From Patiria miniata (Eukaryota; Echinodermata; Asteroidea; Valvatida; Asterinidae): a stretch of DNA of 64,000 nucleotides. A program made the position numbers and the translations under genes. Shown here piece after piece: positions 32,501 to 44,600 of the stretch. Position 1 is the stretch's first letter. The number at the start of each line of letters is the position of its first letter. The stretch lies in assembly GCF_015706575.1 (NCBI RefSeq), contig NW_024037059.1, positions 11,321,730 through 11,385,729 on the forward strand. The letters are read 5' to 3'. The notes below the pieces were generated by a model. It made no database searches. It was not told the origin of the DNA and was given only the letters and a program-made list of their open reading frames with translations.

Positions 32501-34522
32501 GGGAGGAAGAGATGTCCACGCTCGGTGACTTTTTACCGTGGTATAACAACTTGGACGTCCTCCCGTTTCTGGATGCCATCCAGAAAATGGCCGAGTTCTA
32601 CAAACACCGCGCGATGGATATGTTCAAGTCTGCAATTTCCGTACCCGGACTGTCGTTACAGTATCTGTTTTTGACACTAACGGAGAACGTCTCTTTTGCC
32701 CTCATCGACAAAGCCAACCAGGATTTGTATTATCTCTTGAAAAAGAATATTGTAGGCGGGCCATCCATCGTCTTCCACCGATATCACAAGAAAGACAAGA
32801 CGCAGATACGAGGGGGACCAAAAGAGTGTACGAACATCGTCGGGTTTGATGCCAACGCATTATATTTATGGTCCTTGATGCAGCAGCTGCCGGTCGGGCC
32901 ATTCATCTGACGGCGAGAGGAGGACAACTTCAAACCAGTGATGAGTTACAAGTGGGGAGTGAAGGCGTCGGAATGGCTGGAATGGTTGGCGCACACCGAG
33001 GGGATCTTCATTCGTCACCAACTCAACCGCGGTGAAAAGCATGTGGGGTCGAGGGGAATTCCCGTGGACGGTTTCTGCAAGGAGAACAATACGGTATATC
33101 AATTTCATGGTTGTTTTTGGCATGGGCACAAATGCCACTTAAACCCCCATGCCTTTAACACTGTCAAGAACCTGCCACGCGATGAACTGAGGCGCCAGAC
33201 CGAGGAGATGTCCGTCTACATCCGGGATGCGGGTCACAATCTGGTCGAAATGTGGGAGTGTGACTGGGCTCGCTTACAGTTGGCAGATCACAATGCAGCT
33301 GAATTTGTGAAGTCGAGACGACTGCCGCATCAACACAGAACGCTAAATCAGCGGAGCATCCTGGATGCGGTGGCCAACGGAGAGCTCTTTGGTCTGGTTG
33401 AATGCGACCTCGAAGTGCCTGCCCAACTTCACGAAACTTTCGCGGAAATGCCGCCCATTTTCAAGAATGTGGATATTAGCCGCGACGATATGGGGGACCA
33501 CATGCGGCAGTATGCTGAGAGGGAGGGTTTGATGAAGTCGTCCCGCCGTAGCCTCATCGGAAGTATGTTCGGGAGCCATATTCTGTTGGCCACTCCCCTG
33601 TTGCAGTGGTACCTACAGCATGGTCTTATCGTCACACACATCTACCAGTTTATACAATACAGACCGGTAGCGTGCTTCCAACCCTTTGGAGAGGCCGTAA
33701 GTATTGCCAGGAGAGACGGCGACGTCGACCCGTCGAAAGCCATCATCGCTGACACGATGAAACTACTGGGGAATTCGGCCTACGGTAAGACGGTGACGAA
33801 TCAAGAAAAGCACCTGCAGGTTCGAATCGCTCATAGCAGCGAAGCGGCGTCACGCCTCATCAACCATCCACACTTCCGGTCCCTACATACACTGGACGAG
33901 GAACTTTACGAGGTGGAGCTGAACAAAAAAGCCATCCGCCTTAACCTTCCTCTGCAAATTGGCTTTTTTGTATACCAGTACGCAAAACTGCGCATGTTGC
34001 AGTTTTACTATGATTTCTTGCTCCGGTTCATCCATCCCTCAGATTTCCAGCTCTGCGAAATGGACACTGACTCCGCCTACCTGGCCATCTCTGCGCAGAG
34101 CCTGGACGACATCATCAAGCCTGAGCTGCGAAACCAATACCAGTGAGAAAAGTCATCGTGGTTCCCGAGAAACGACACCCCCGCCCACCGTGCGTTTGAC
34201 AAGTTTACGCAAACCTGGACTTTTCAAGATCGAGTGGGAGGGTGATGGTATCGTCGCCCTCTGCAGTAAATCATATTACTGCTTTGGGGCCCAGGACAAA
34301 GTAGCTTGCAAGGGCATCAACAAGAACACGAACAACATCACCAAACGCCGGTACTTGGAGACCTTGGAGATGCAGCAAGCCGGGGAATGTGTCAACCGCG
34401 GTTTCCGGATGAGGGAGGACGGGATGCATACGTATACACAGGTAAAAACTGCTTTCAGTTACCTGTATCCAAAGAGGAAGGTTGCAGCAGACGGAGTTAC
34501 AACAACGTACTTGGACCTATAG

Positions 34523-35104
34523 GGCTCCAAGGACCACACGAAATAACCAGAAAGAAAAGAAAAGAAAAGAAAAGAAGAAGAAAGAAGAAGAAAGAAACAA
34601 AACATGAAATGAAAGAATGTAATATTGTAACCCCAAAACGAAAGTTGTCCCTTTGATCTAGAGGTTTGTTTGGATTCTGTTATTGTGGTAAATTCATTTA
34701 TATCAATGAAAAAACTCAAAATAGTAATCTCAATTTTGTTAGGATTTGCTTGTACATGTAATCATCTTAGGAGATTTTTAATGTCTGCGTAATTGTGTAT
34801 TCCCTCGGCGTTTGTTTCTGAGATTTGATTTCACATGTTAACATTTTAGGAGACTGTTCATATGGGTATACTTTTACCTAATTATTCTAAGTGTATATTT
34901 TAACTAATTATTTATTGTAAATAATTGTAAATACTTCGATGCATGTTTATGTTCAATATATAATTCATGATTCTTTTAATGTTAGGGTATAAAGCAAACA
35001 AGAGAAAGACAAAGCAATATTTAAGAATAAAAAGTTGGTCGACCAAAGAATAGAAGGAAACGAGAAAAAAGAAGAAACGAAAAAAAAAAAAAACTGTGTG
35101 TTTG
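34523..35104. other. 3' flank of the polymerase gene, non-coding
   Basis: Begins with a purine tract (AAAGAAAAGAAAAG and GAAGAAAG units, 34550-34602). The rest is AT-rich with three AATAAA-like sites and a second A-rich stretch (35045-35092) next to the DIRS remnant. No terminal inverted repeat matching 27893-28085 was seen. Confidence 0.5.
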
Positions 35105-36795
35105 TGTGTTTATAGATACATGAATGAGGGGTGCTTGGCCCAAGGGCTCGTATGGAGCCTTGGCCAAAATGTTCAGGACCTGACCTAGATCCCAGGATGG
35201 GACCAGTTTCCGGATTGTAGGTCTCTCGTTGAACATTCCCCGGAGTAGGTTAGTGATTGCAACATTAGAGGAGATAGATGAGCCATCAGCGAAGCCTCTG
35301 TGAACTGCTGCTATGGCTGATCGATAATTTCGTATCGTTCCAACTGACAAATTGGCTCTGAACAATGACTTAAAGAAGCACAGAGCAGATCCACAGCCTG
35401 TTCTGCGCACCACCTACTATAATGTCGTAATCGACTGTCATAGATTTGTCGTGTTGAGAGACGACGTCCCTTTGCGGCCAGAGCTGCAGCGTCTTCAGAA
35501 AGACCTGCTGCTCGGTAGGCACGCTTGACAGTGGCCAGCACGTTAAGTGGAGATCTCCCGGAGATGGGTGTCGGAACCGGGACTGAGGTTGAACGAGTAG
35601 GTCGTGACGATCTGGGAGGATTAGAGGGGAGCCCACTAGGAGCCTCACCAGTCGCGGAAACCAGGGCTGACGCGGCCAAAAGGGGGCGATCAGCAGCATC
35701 TTGCACCTGTCTCTCTCCAGTTTCCCGATGACCTTTGTAAGGATTGAGATTGGGGGGAAGGCGTAAGCGAACATGTTTGTCCAGTCTATTGCGTCCGAGG
35801 CCCATGCATGAGGATGATGGGCTCTTGAGCAGAACACCGGGAGCTGAGTGTTGACTGCTGAGGCGAACAGGTCTATGTGTGGACGACCTAGGATTGAGAA
35901 GATCTGACGTACGATCCTCCTGTTCAATGACCACTCCGTGGGAACTACTTTGCCCCTGGAGAAAGAGTCCGCTATGTCGTTTTCCGCACTAGGAATGTGA
36001 ATGGCACGTAGATCGACTTTGTGTCTGATTAGCCACTGAAACATTTCCCAAGTCCAGTAGCACAGCTGGGGTGATATTGTACCACCCTGTTTGTTGATAT
36101 ATGCTACCACTGTCGTGTTGTCGGTCTTGATTAGAACAGACCGACCCACTACGTCTGCTTGAAAGTGGTGTAGGGCATTGACTACAGCCTGGAGTTCTAG
36201 AACATTGATATGTAGGGACCGAGTGTTGTCGTCCCAAGTGCCTGCAGCTTGTCGAGGGGGAAGGGAGGCTCCCCAGCCCTCATTGGAGGCGTCGGTGGAG
36301 ATTATGACGTGAGGATCCCCTGTGGGGAAGCTCCGTCCGCACCGAATGTTCTGTTCCATTATCCACCACCGAAGGTGTGGCCGAATGACATCGTTGATCG
36401 AGACCAATAGAGAGATTGGATCTGTCTTTGGTCTGTAATGTGCCAGAAGATGCATTTGCAAAGGACGCATCCTCAGTCTGCACCATGGAACCAGGTCCAC
36501 TAAGCTGGCCATGAACCCTAGAAGTTTCAGCCAAGCTCGGGCTGGAGCGACTTGAATGGATATGCCCCTGCGTAGATCGATCTCTGCTCCCAGGAAAGTG
36601 ATTTCCTAGGATGGGATTAGGTGGGACTTCTTTTCGTTGATGATGAAGCCTAGCCTCGTTGTCAACGTATAAGTATCCCTCAAATTCTGAGCAGTCTGGC
36701 CTTCTGATTTTCCCACTATCAGCCAGTCGTCGAGATACATAAAAATCATTATGTTTTCTCGTCGGAGACGTGATGCAACTGCCCGCACAACGCAG
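35105..36795 (-). mobile_element. DIRS-type (tyrosine-recombinase) retrotransposon, truncated at both ends
   Basis: On the minus strand the end of the reverse transcriptase is visible (IMIFMYLDDWLIVGKSEGQT, the YxDD box at about 36745). Next, after an in-frame TAG at 36606-36608, comes FLGAEIDLRRGISIQ and then RNase H (VIISTDASNEGWGASLPP, ELQAVVNALHHF, IKTDNTTVVAYINKQGG, AENDIADSFSRG), then the connecting segment (HIDLFASAVNTQLPVFCSR). A second frame starts the tyrosine-recombinase core-binding domain (LSTRQIYDSRLRHYSRWC) and a third continues it (TIRNYRSAIAAVHRGF, TNLLRGMFNERP) to about 35140. The catalytic R, H-x-x-R and Y of the recombinase are missing, as are the gag and the first half of the RT. 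RNase H DASNEGWG, EL and DN residues are intact. The overlap of RT/RH and YR in different frames is usual for DIRS. The remnant sits head-to-head against the gene at 36.8 kb. Confidence 0.9.
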
Positions 36796-39723
36796 GTCTC
36801 TTTCCTCACAAAAAAAGAGAAGGAGGAGAGAGAAAGATTCTGCCTCCAAACGGAAACAAAGAGAAGCCAAAAGGAGTACGGAGAAAAAGAATGCACCAAG
36901 CTCGAGTACCACTTCACCAATGTCAAGTGAAGCTCTGCGAAAGGCAGTCTATAGAGCCAAACAAAACCTACCAAAGTCACCCCATCGATATGGCAAAATT
37001 GTATCTCAGTTGGTTAAAAGTGCTACACCTAAAAAGAAAAAGGTTCTGCACAGTGAGGGTATTGAGTCACCAACAGCAAAGAAAAGACTAAATGAAGTAC
37101 TGGACGTCATAAAAGATGCCCATGAAGGACTAAAAGGAAAATCAAAGAAGAAGCGAATGGAGAGAAAAGTACTTGTGAGATCACTGGCTCAAGGCGTCAA
37201 AAAGAAGTATGGGCTTCAACAATTCATGTGCAGAGCCACAGGAGTGCAAAAAAATATCTTCGCAAAGGATGCATGACAAAGACCAAAAAGCGAAAAGATT
37301 GTATGCCAGTTAACATTGTTCAGTCTATACAAGACTTCTACAAAGAGGTGTCGGCTTGTGTTCCAAACAAGAAGTGCTTGAAAGACCTCCAGGAAAAGTA
37401 TGTCATGCGCACATTAATGTCATCAGCATACAGTGTTTGGAAGGAAGAAAACCCTGAGATGTCATAAGAAAACCCTGAGACGTCATCGTCTTTCTCTACA
37501 TTTTGTAAACTGAGACCTAAAAACGTCCTTCCACAGAAACAAAAAAACTGTTCCAGTGTCTCTGTGAATACTGTGAAAACGCTAAACTAAAGCTGCAGGC
37601 TGTAACTAAGCTGGCAGACAAAAAGGGTCAAAAAGAGTTGAAGTTCAAAAATGAACTAGAAGTCATCGAGCAAACACTCTGTGGAAAGGAGGAGGGCGCA
37701 AAGTTTCACAAACTTGAATGTGTGGACAGACGGTGCAAGAGTTGTGGGACAGATACACTTGCAGGTGTTTTAAGACAGATTGAAGCAGATGATGAAGTTT
37801 CATGGAAAGTCTGGAAGCTTGTAAAGCGGCAAAACCCTAAAACAGGTGACGAAGTTTGTAGACGTGAGCTGGTAACCGAGAGTGGACCCTCATCTGAGTT
37901 ATTTGCAGAGTTCATTGACGAAATCGGATTTCTTTCCAAACACCTGTTCGAAGCTAAATGGCAAGTCTTGCAAGTTGGTGAACTGACCAAAAACATTCAA
38001 CCAAATACCTTGGCAGTGATAGTTGACTTCGCAGAAAACTATAAGTGCTTCTCACAACAAGAAGTACAGGGGGCACACTGGCCGAAGGACTCGGTGACAG
38101 TTCATCCCGGCATTGCTTATTATCACTGCCCTGCAGATGGTGAGTTAGTAGAAGAAGCCATAGACATTGTTAGTGATGACTTGAACCATGACTGTCATGC
38201 TGTACATGCTTTTCTCAAAGCAATTTTTCAACATGTTCAAGTCACCAGAGGGCTTATCATCAACCATGCCTATATAGTTAGTGATGGATGTGGAGCTCAA
38301 TATAAATCAAAGACACCATTCGCCGATGTAAGCTTCAGTAATGAAGATTTTGGCTTCTCAGTTGAAAGAGTCTATTATGGGTCCCGTCATGGAAAGAACA
38401 GGTGTGATGGAGAAGGTGGGGTAGTGAAGGTTGCTGCTACGAGAGCAGTTAAAAATGAAACTGTTCTTATCAGGCATGCAAGGGAGTTTGCAAGTTTCTG
38501 CGAGAAAGCACTGGAGAAACCTGCAGTTGATCAGGATGGGAAATGCATGCACAAACGTCAAAAAATACTTTGGGTCGGTAAGGCCTCAATCACTCGTTCA
38601 AGGCCTGAGCGCAACTTCAAAACAGTACCAGGAACACGGAAGATACACTCAGTGTTGGGTGTTAAGATAGGCACTATTAAGACAAGGCGCCTATCGTGCT
38701 TCTGCTATGCATGTAGGACCACAAATGTTGCCTTTTGTTCAAACAAGTCGTATGTCAACAATTGGAAAACCATCTGCATGAAAGCTCAACCCTCGACCGC
38801 CCATTCTCAGCCAGTACCAAATCAGCCCACTGCATCACCTCCTAAGCCCACTGCAACACCTCATCAGCCAACTGCATCACCTCATCAGCCCACTGCATCA
38901 GCATACTTACCTGAACCTCCATTGCCACACTTACCATTGTCATCTTCCCAGCCAGCTATTTCATCTCCATCATCCAGCTCCCATTTGGAACAGCAGATGC
39001 CTCCTTGCAAACAGCGCACCACAATGCCTACCACGACGCCTCCCCTGTTGACATCACAAGCAGATCCCCATCTATGGACTGTCAACTCCTGTGTTGTTGT
39101 TCGATACCCTGACCGTTGTTATCCAGGTAAAACCTTACTATGTTGTACATGTATTACAGCCAATGATCATCCATTTCCATATTAGTTGGCTGCTATGGAA
39201 ACTTTCAATGAGTTTTACCTATTTTCAAAGTCATCACCCAGAAATAGCTGGGAAAAAATGTGTTGGAATCAATTTTTATTTATGATTTGCCAATACAACC
39301 AACCTTCTCTGGATATAGCTGGAAATCTTTGGCTCCATACTTAGCGGTGTAACTAAGGTCAAATTTGCAAGGGGGGGGGGCACGTTCTGGTTCAAAAGGT
39401 CAAGTATGGGAATATCAATGGTGGTTTGAGAAAATGAACTGTTCATGCAACTTTTTTAAAACTATTTAAAACCTGTAGCTTGCTTTTTCTTTTTCTTTTC
39501 ATTTACTAAAAACCTAGGGATAATTGTTGAAGTCCATGTAGACCACCAGCATGTAACTGTGAAGTTTCTTCAACCACATAGAAGGCACCGGGGCCGCTTC
39601 ACATTCCAAGAGATTGATGACGTCCAAACAGTGCACATTTCCATGATCGTCCAATCCATCTCTCTGCTCCCGCAAGGATCTAGCTGTTGGGAGTGGATCG
39701 TTCCTGATTTTAACTGGGACTGA
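36796..39723 (+). mobile_element. two-exon transposase-like gene (SDGCGAQYK / SRHGKxxCDG family)
   Basis: A Lys/Arg-rich start (REKDSASKRKQREAKRS) leads to LRKAVYRAKQNLPKSPHRYG and KIVSQLVKSATPKKKKVL, then, after frameshifts near 37276 and 37540, a Cys cluster (CLCEYCENAKLKLQ; ECVDRRCKSCGTDTL). The 515-codon frame 37638-39126 then carries VIVDFAENYKCFSQQEVQGA, YIVSDGCGAQYKSKTPF and VYYGSRHGKNRCDGEGG, followed by a Pro/Thr/Ser/Gln linker (38790-39060) and VVRYPDRCYPG. A GT at 39127 joins in phase to an AG at 39517, giving an exon to the TGA at 39721 with VEVHVDHQHVTVKFLQPHRR. The spaced D, D and H/D motifs resemble an RNase-H-fold DDE transposase. I recall the family from many invertebrates but not its superfamily name. 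The catalytic half is intact; the N-terminal half has two frame breaks. Confidence 0.6.
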
Positions 39724-41643
39724 TCACATTATTTTACATTTATTTCCACTTAATCATAATTAATTAACACTGCATCACAGTATCAAAAAAAAATCACACG
39801 CTTACAATGTGAAACGTACTCAATAATAATGATTTTATTTTATACCTTATAATTATTAAACAATAAAACAATTAGAAATAAACATTTTGTGTCTGCAGGT
39901 ACATGTATATTCTTAATGGATTTTTTCTTTTGGAACGCCCTCTAAAATAGGCCACTTGCCCGATCCTACCACTGACGTCAAATGCATTAGGCCGCCATAA
40001 TATACTCATGGGGTGGACTAAACTGTTAACTTTTTAAAAATAACAGTCCTCTGGAATGCAAGATGAATAGCTCATATGCAATATTGATGTTATTGGTGGA
40101 ATCAAACAAGTGGCCCCATTTTTGTGGGCGTTCCAGAAGACCATTATTGTATTAAGAAAATAAATGCATTAAAAATATACCGCAAGATGCAAAATATTTA
40201 TTTCAAATTGCTTTATTGTTGATTAATTATAAGGTGTAAAATAAACCCATTATTATTGAGTATGTCTCACATTCTTTAATTGTAGTTATATAATGTTCAC
40301 AAAATCTTCAAGTTAAAGAAATATTACAGCATGATAATTCTGCATGCAAGAAAGTCTGTCCTGTTACGTGACAGTCTGTCCTGTTACGTGACAGTCTGTC
40401 CTGTTATGTGAATAGCAGTAACATGTTACCATCCCCATTTTTTGCTCTGTGTTTATTAAACATCAGTCAAATCATTTACATTTTGTGTTTTAAGCCTTAT
40501 CAATGTGTGACAAAGACTGTTGCAGTGAATATCATACTTTATACTTGGATATTCTGAAAACATTGTATTTGGATCAGCAATGTGTACTTTTTGATATATG
40601 CAATATCAAATGATTGATATATAAAGCATGGTCAGTTATGAATTTCCATTTATTTTTAATTTAAGTTGATAAAATAAGTTATTACTCACAAAACTGTTCA
40701 GTTTTAGATTATAAATAATGACAAGTTCAGGCATGACAGTTGTGCAATACTGTAGAAAATAATATGTCTGTCCTGTTACGTGACTAGCAGCAAGTACATA
40801 AAAAATGCTTCGGTTTCATAAACTCCTTCATCAAACTATGTTCCCTGTAGTATCATTTTAAACCCAGTATGTTACAGTACCAGAAAAGTGCAAACTTAAA
40901 TCAAATTAACAATTTTCATTTTGAGGTGTACATGTCCCACAAGAAGGGGCACTGGAGCAAATAAAGAGCCATATGTAAATGATCGAGAAACGTGCAGGTT
41001 AAACCTGTTACGCATTGAGGGCAGCTGTAAAAAATAGTAAAAAACAAATGCAAAAGACACAAAAAACAGTTAAAAAATAAACCAACAATTTATAACTGTA
41101 CAGCATTAAAAAAATCATGATCGTGATGATTTTATGGAAACACCTGTACCACTCGTGCTTCAGACTAAGTTTTTTGGTGTGGTGCAAAGACAAACGGGGT
41201 CATTATGTACCAACTTAAATGGGTATTGCTCCCCTTTTCATTGCAAATCTTGTATTACTTTTATACTCTTGGTCCAAGATAAACTCACACAAAATGGTAT
41301 TTTCGAGGAAATTATCCCTTTTCCAATTTTCGAACACTCATTTCCTGGTTTAGGAGTGACATGCTTTATGAAATATTTGGGTAGGGAAACATGGTTTAAT
41401 TGATGAAAAACCTCTGCCATATTATTGTATTGGAATCACCTGAACTGCAGATATCTCTATATCGGTAACTTTTCAGACCCGTATGTATGTTACAAACTGA
41501 GGACAGTCCCCCATCACAGGTGAATTCTTATCATCTACATCGTAAGAATGAACACAACTGGGTCAAAAGTATAAGCGTGTACAAAACCACAGATCTATCA
41601 TGTTTGCATGTCCCATCTAATCAGATGTTGTTTCTCTTTATAG
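39724..41643. other. non-coding; a 21-bp tandem at 40360-40412
   Basis: AT-rich intergenic or intronic DNA. Three direct copies of GTCTGTCCTGTTACGTGACA lie at 40352-40412, with a further copy about 350 bases on (about 40767). The missing N-terminal half of the SET domain would be expected here or farther upstream, but I could not find an exon for it. Confidence 0.5.
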
Positions 41644-44600
41644 TATTGATGCAACTACAAACTCCAGTCTTGCCCGTCTTGTTAATGATGCGCTGCAACG
41701 TCACAAGGCATGCAATGTAAAAATTACAAAAATAGAGGTTGGTCCAACAGCTCATCTTTGCTTGTTTGCCCTGAGAGACATAAAACAGGGAGAGGAATTA
41801 AGGTACGATTATCAAGTGAAGGGACTTTGGTGGAGAACAGCCTCACAACAGAAGCAACCAAGTGTGTCTCAAGCCACCACCAAAGAACAAGCTAAGGTCA
41901 GTTGTTCCACTGAAATCAGTGGAGGTCAGCCAGCCATTTGGACTGCAGACAGTGAAGCTGCAAGTTGTAGTCAACCAGTCAGTGAAGTTGCATCAAGTCA
42001 TGATCAACCAGTCAGTGAAGTTGCATCAAGTCGTGATGAACCAGTCAGTGAAGTTGCATCAAGTCGTGATGAACCAGTCAGTGAAGTTGCATCAAGTCGT
42101 GATCAACCAGTCAGTGAAGTTGCATCAAGTCGTGATCAACCAGTCAGTGAAGTTGCAGCAAGTTGTGAACCAGTCAGTGAAGTTGCAGCAAGTTGTGATG
42201 AACCAGTCACTGATAAAGTTGCAGCAAGTTGTGATGAACCAGTCAGTGAAGTTGCAGGAAGTTGTGATCAACTTGTCAGTAAAGTTGCAGCAAGTTGTGA
42301 ACCAGTCAGTGAAGTTGCAGCAGGTTGTGATCAACCAGTCAGTAAAGTTGCAGCAGGTTGTGATCAACCAGTCAAAGAAGTTGCAGCAAGTTGTGAACCA
42401 GTCAGTGAAGTTGCAGCAAGTTGTGATGAACCAGTCAGTGAAGTTGCAGGAAGTTGTGATCAACTTGTCAGTAAAGTTGCAGCAAGTTGTGAACCAGTCA
42501 GTGAAGTTGCAGCAGGTTGTGATCAACCTGTCAGTGAAGTAGCAGCAGGTTGTGATCAACCAGTCAAAGAAGTTGCAGCAAGTTGTGAACCAGTCAGTGA
42601 AGTTGCAGCAAGTTGTGATGAACCAGTCAGTGAAGTTGCAGGAAGTTGTGATCAACTTGTCAGTGAAGTTGCAGCAAGTTGTGAACCAGTCAGTGAAGTT
42701 GCAGCAGGTTGTGATCAACCTGTCAGTGAAGTTGCAGCAGGTTGTGATCAACCAGTCAAAGAAGTTGCAGCAAGTTGTGAACCAGTCAGTGAAGTTGCAG
42801 CAAGTTGTGATGAACCAGTCAGTGAAGTTGCAGGAAGTTGTGATCAACCAGTCAGTGAAGTTGCAGCAGGTTGTGATCAACCAGTCAAAGAAGTTGCAGC
42901 AAGTTGTGAACCAGTCAGTGAAGTTGCAGCAAGTTGTGATGAACCAGTCAGTGAAGTTGCAGGAAGTTGTGATCAACTTGTCAGTGAAGTTGCAGCAAGT
43001 TGTGAACCAGTCAGTGAAGTTGCAGCAGGTTGTGATCAACCTGTCAGTGAAGTTGCAGCAGGTTGTGATCAACCAGTCAAAGAAGTTGCAGCAAGTTGTG
43101 ATCAAAAGGTTGCAGCAAGATGTGATCAATCAGTCAGTGAAGTTGTTGGAAGTTGTGGTCACTTGGTTCTTGATACTGCAGTCAGTGAAGTTGCCGGCTG
43201 TGGTCAGTCAGCTTTTCATACGAGTGAAGTAGTTGTCACAAGTAGCCAACAAATCATTGATGTTGCAGCAAGTTGTGATGAACCAGTCAGTGCAGTTGCA
43301 GCAATATGTGATCATCCAGTCAGTGAAGTTGTTGGAAGTTGTGGCCACTCAGTTCATGAGACTGCAGTCAGTGAAGTTGCTAGTTGTGGTCAGTCAGCTT
43401 TTCATACGAGTGAAGTAGTTGTCACAAGTAGCCAACAAATCATTGATGTTGCAGCAAGTTGTGATGAACCAGTCAGTGAAGTTGCAGCAAGTTGTGAACC
43501 AGTCAGTGAAGTTGCAGCAGGTTGTGATCAACCAGTCAGTGAAGTTGCAGCAGGTTGTGATCAACCAGTCAAAGAAGTTGCAGCAAGTTGTGAACCAGTC
43601 AGTGAAGTTGCAGCAAGGTGTGATGAACCAGTCAGTGAAGTTGCAGGAAGTTGTGATCAACTTGTCAGTGAAGTTGCAGCAAGTTGTGAACCAGTCAGTG
43701 AAGTTGCAGCAGGTTGTGATCAACCTGTCAGTGAAGTTGCAGCAGGTTGTGATCAACCAGTCAAAGAAGTTGCAGCAAGTTGTGATCAAAAGGTTGCAGC
43801 AAGATGTGATCAATCAGTCAGTGAAGTTGTTGGAAGTTGTGGTCACTTGGTTCTTGATACTGCAGTCAGTGAAGTTGCCGGCTGTGGTCAGTCAGCTTTT
43901 CATACGAGTGAAGTAGTTGTCACAAGTAGCCAACAAATCATTGATGTTGCAGCAAGTTGTGATGAACCAGTCAGTGCAGTTGCAGCAATATGTGATCATC
44001 CAGTCAGTGAAGTTGTTGGAAGTTGTGGCCACTCAGTTCATGAGACTGCAGTCAGTGAAGTTGCTAGTTGTGGTCAGTCAGCTTTTCATAGCAGTGAAGT
44101 AGTTGTCGACAGTAGTCAAGCAGCAGGTCATATTTCAATAAATGAAGCTGTTACCAGTTGTGGTCAGTCAGGTATTGATAGGGAAGCAGCTGCCAGTGTT
44201 GAAGCTACATTAAGTGACGTTGAAAGCATGGTCACATCGACACAATTTGATGATAATGATCCTAATTATGAAAGTGAATCAGTAGATACTGCTTCTGATT
44301 CGGATGAAAGCTTTGTACTTGAGTCTGATTCTTTGTCGGAGGAGTTCTGTGTTATACCCTTGCCTCAAAGGAGAGTGTTGGCCAATAACAACAGTGCAGA
44401 GTCGACCAGTGAAACTGTTGATGATTCATCCTCAGTTGGTCCTCAAACTGCTGATAGCACTGATACTACTTCCATAAAGGTTATGCGTACCGACAATAAC
44501 AAAGGCAAACGGAAGTGGGATAAAGGTGCATACTGCCCCTTTTGCCATACATATCAGATGAAACTACCGCGACATCTTAGGGAAGTGAAAGCACATAAAC

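Larger units (their letters stand above)
28709..34522 (+). pseudogene. zinc-finger / family B DNA polymerase gene of a mobile element, three exons, broken
   Basis: Exons: 28709-28792 (MSQPWESPDYTESELEE, donor GTAAGT), 29192-29278 (donor GTACGT) and 29748 onward, all in matching phase. Exon 3 order: two C2H2 fingers (HECLICKKTFVRRDALQRH; CPKCNATFLRTDNMRRH), Pro-rich linker, a domain of about 115 residues present twice (NWDSIRSYQLTGHPVED and NWAAIRTHHLTGRVVQD), DNLCFFRCLALHRG, another finger (YECQKCKMVFNRSSNLQRH), exonuclease motifs (YDYECYFD at about 31750; VIGFNSSKYDLN at about 32140), polymerase motif A (GFDANALYLW, about 32845), an inserted Vsr-like nuclease segment (GFCKENNTVYQFHGCFWHGH, about 33070), motif B (KLLGNSAYGKTV) and motif C (CEMDTDSAYL). 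Breaks seen: frameshifts near 31360, 31745 and 34210, stops at 32908 and 34144. All polymerase key residues persist. The parent is a polymerase-bearing element of the kind scattered in invertebrate genomes; no integrase or capsid gene is visible nearby, so Maverick/adinto-type membership is not shown. Confidence 0.85.

Noticed and set aside
34459..34719. 86-codon minus-strand ORF downstream of the polymerase
   Set aside because: Phe/Leu/Ser-rich translation of the purine tract; no family resemblance.
27893..35000. complete Maverick/Polinton or adintovirus
   Set aside because: Only the polymerase is present; no retroviral-type integrase, packaging ATPase, protease or capsid gene and no matching terminal inverted repeats were seen.
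35525..35731. 68-codon plus-strand ORF and other plus-strand ORFs at 35.5-36.3 kb
   Set aside because: Shadow of the minus-strand DIRS reading frame, which has clear RNase H motifs.
41862..42542. 226-codon plus-strand frames with VKLQQVVNQS repeats
   Set aside because: Same cause as above; another frame of the minisatellite with no domain at either end.
42125..43129. 334-codon open reading frame on the minus strand, ITTCCNFTDWF-type repeats
   Set aside because: It is the mirror of the coding minisatellite on the plus strand; unit length in multiples of three keeps all frames open. The plus frame is anchored by SET and zinc-binding motifs on both sides.
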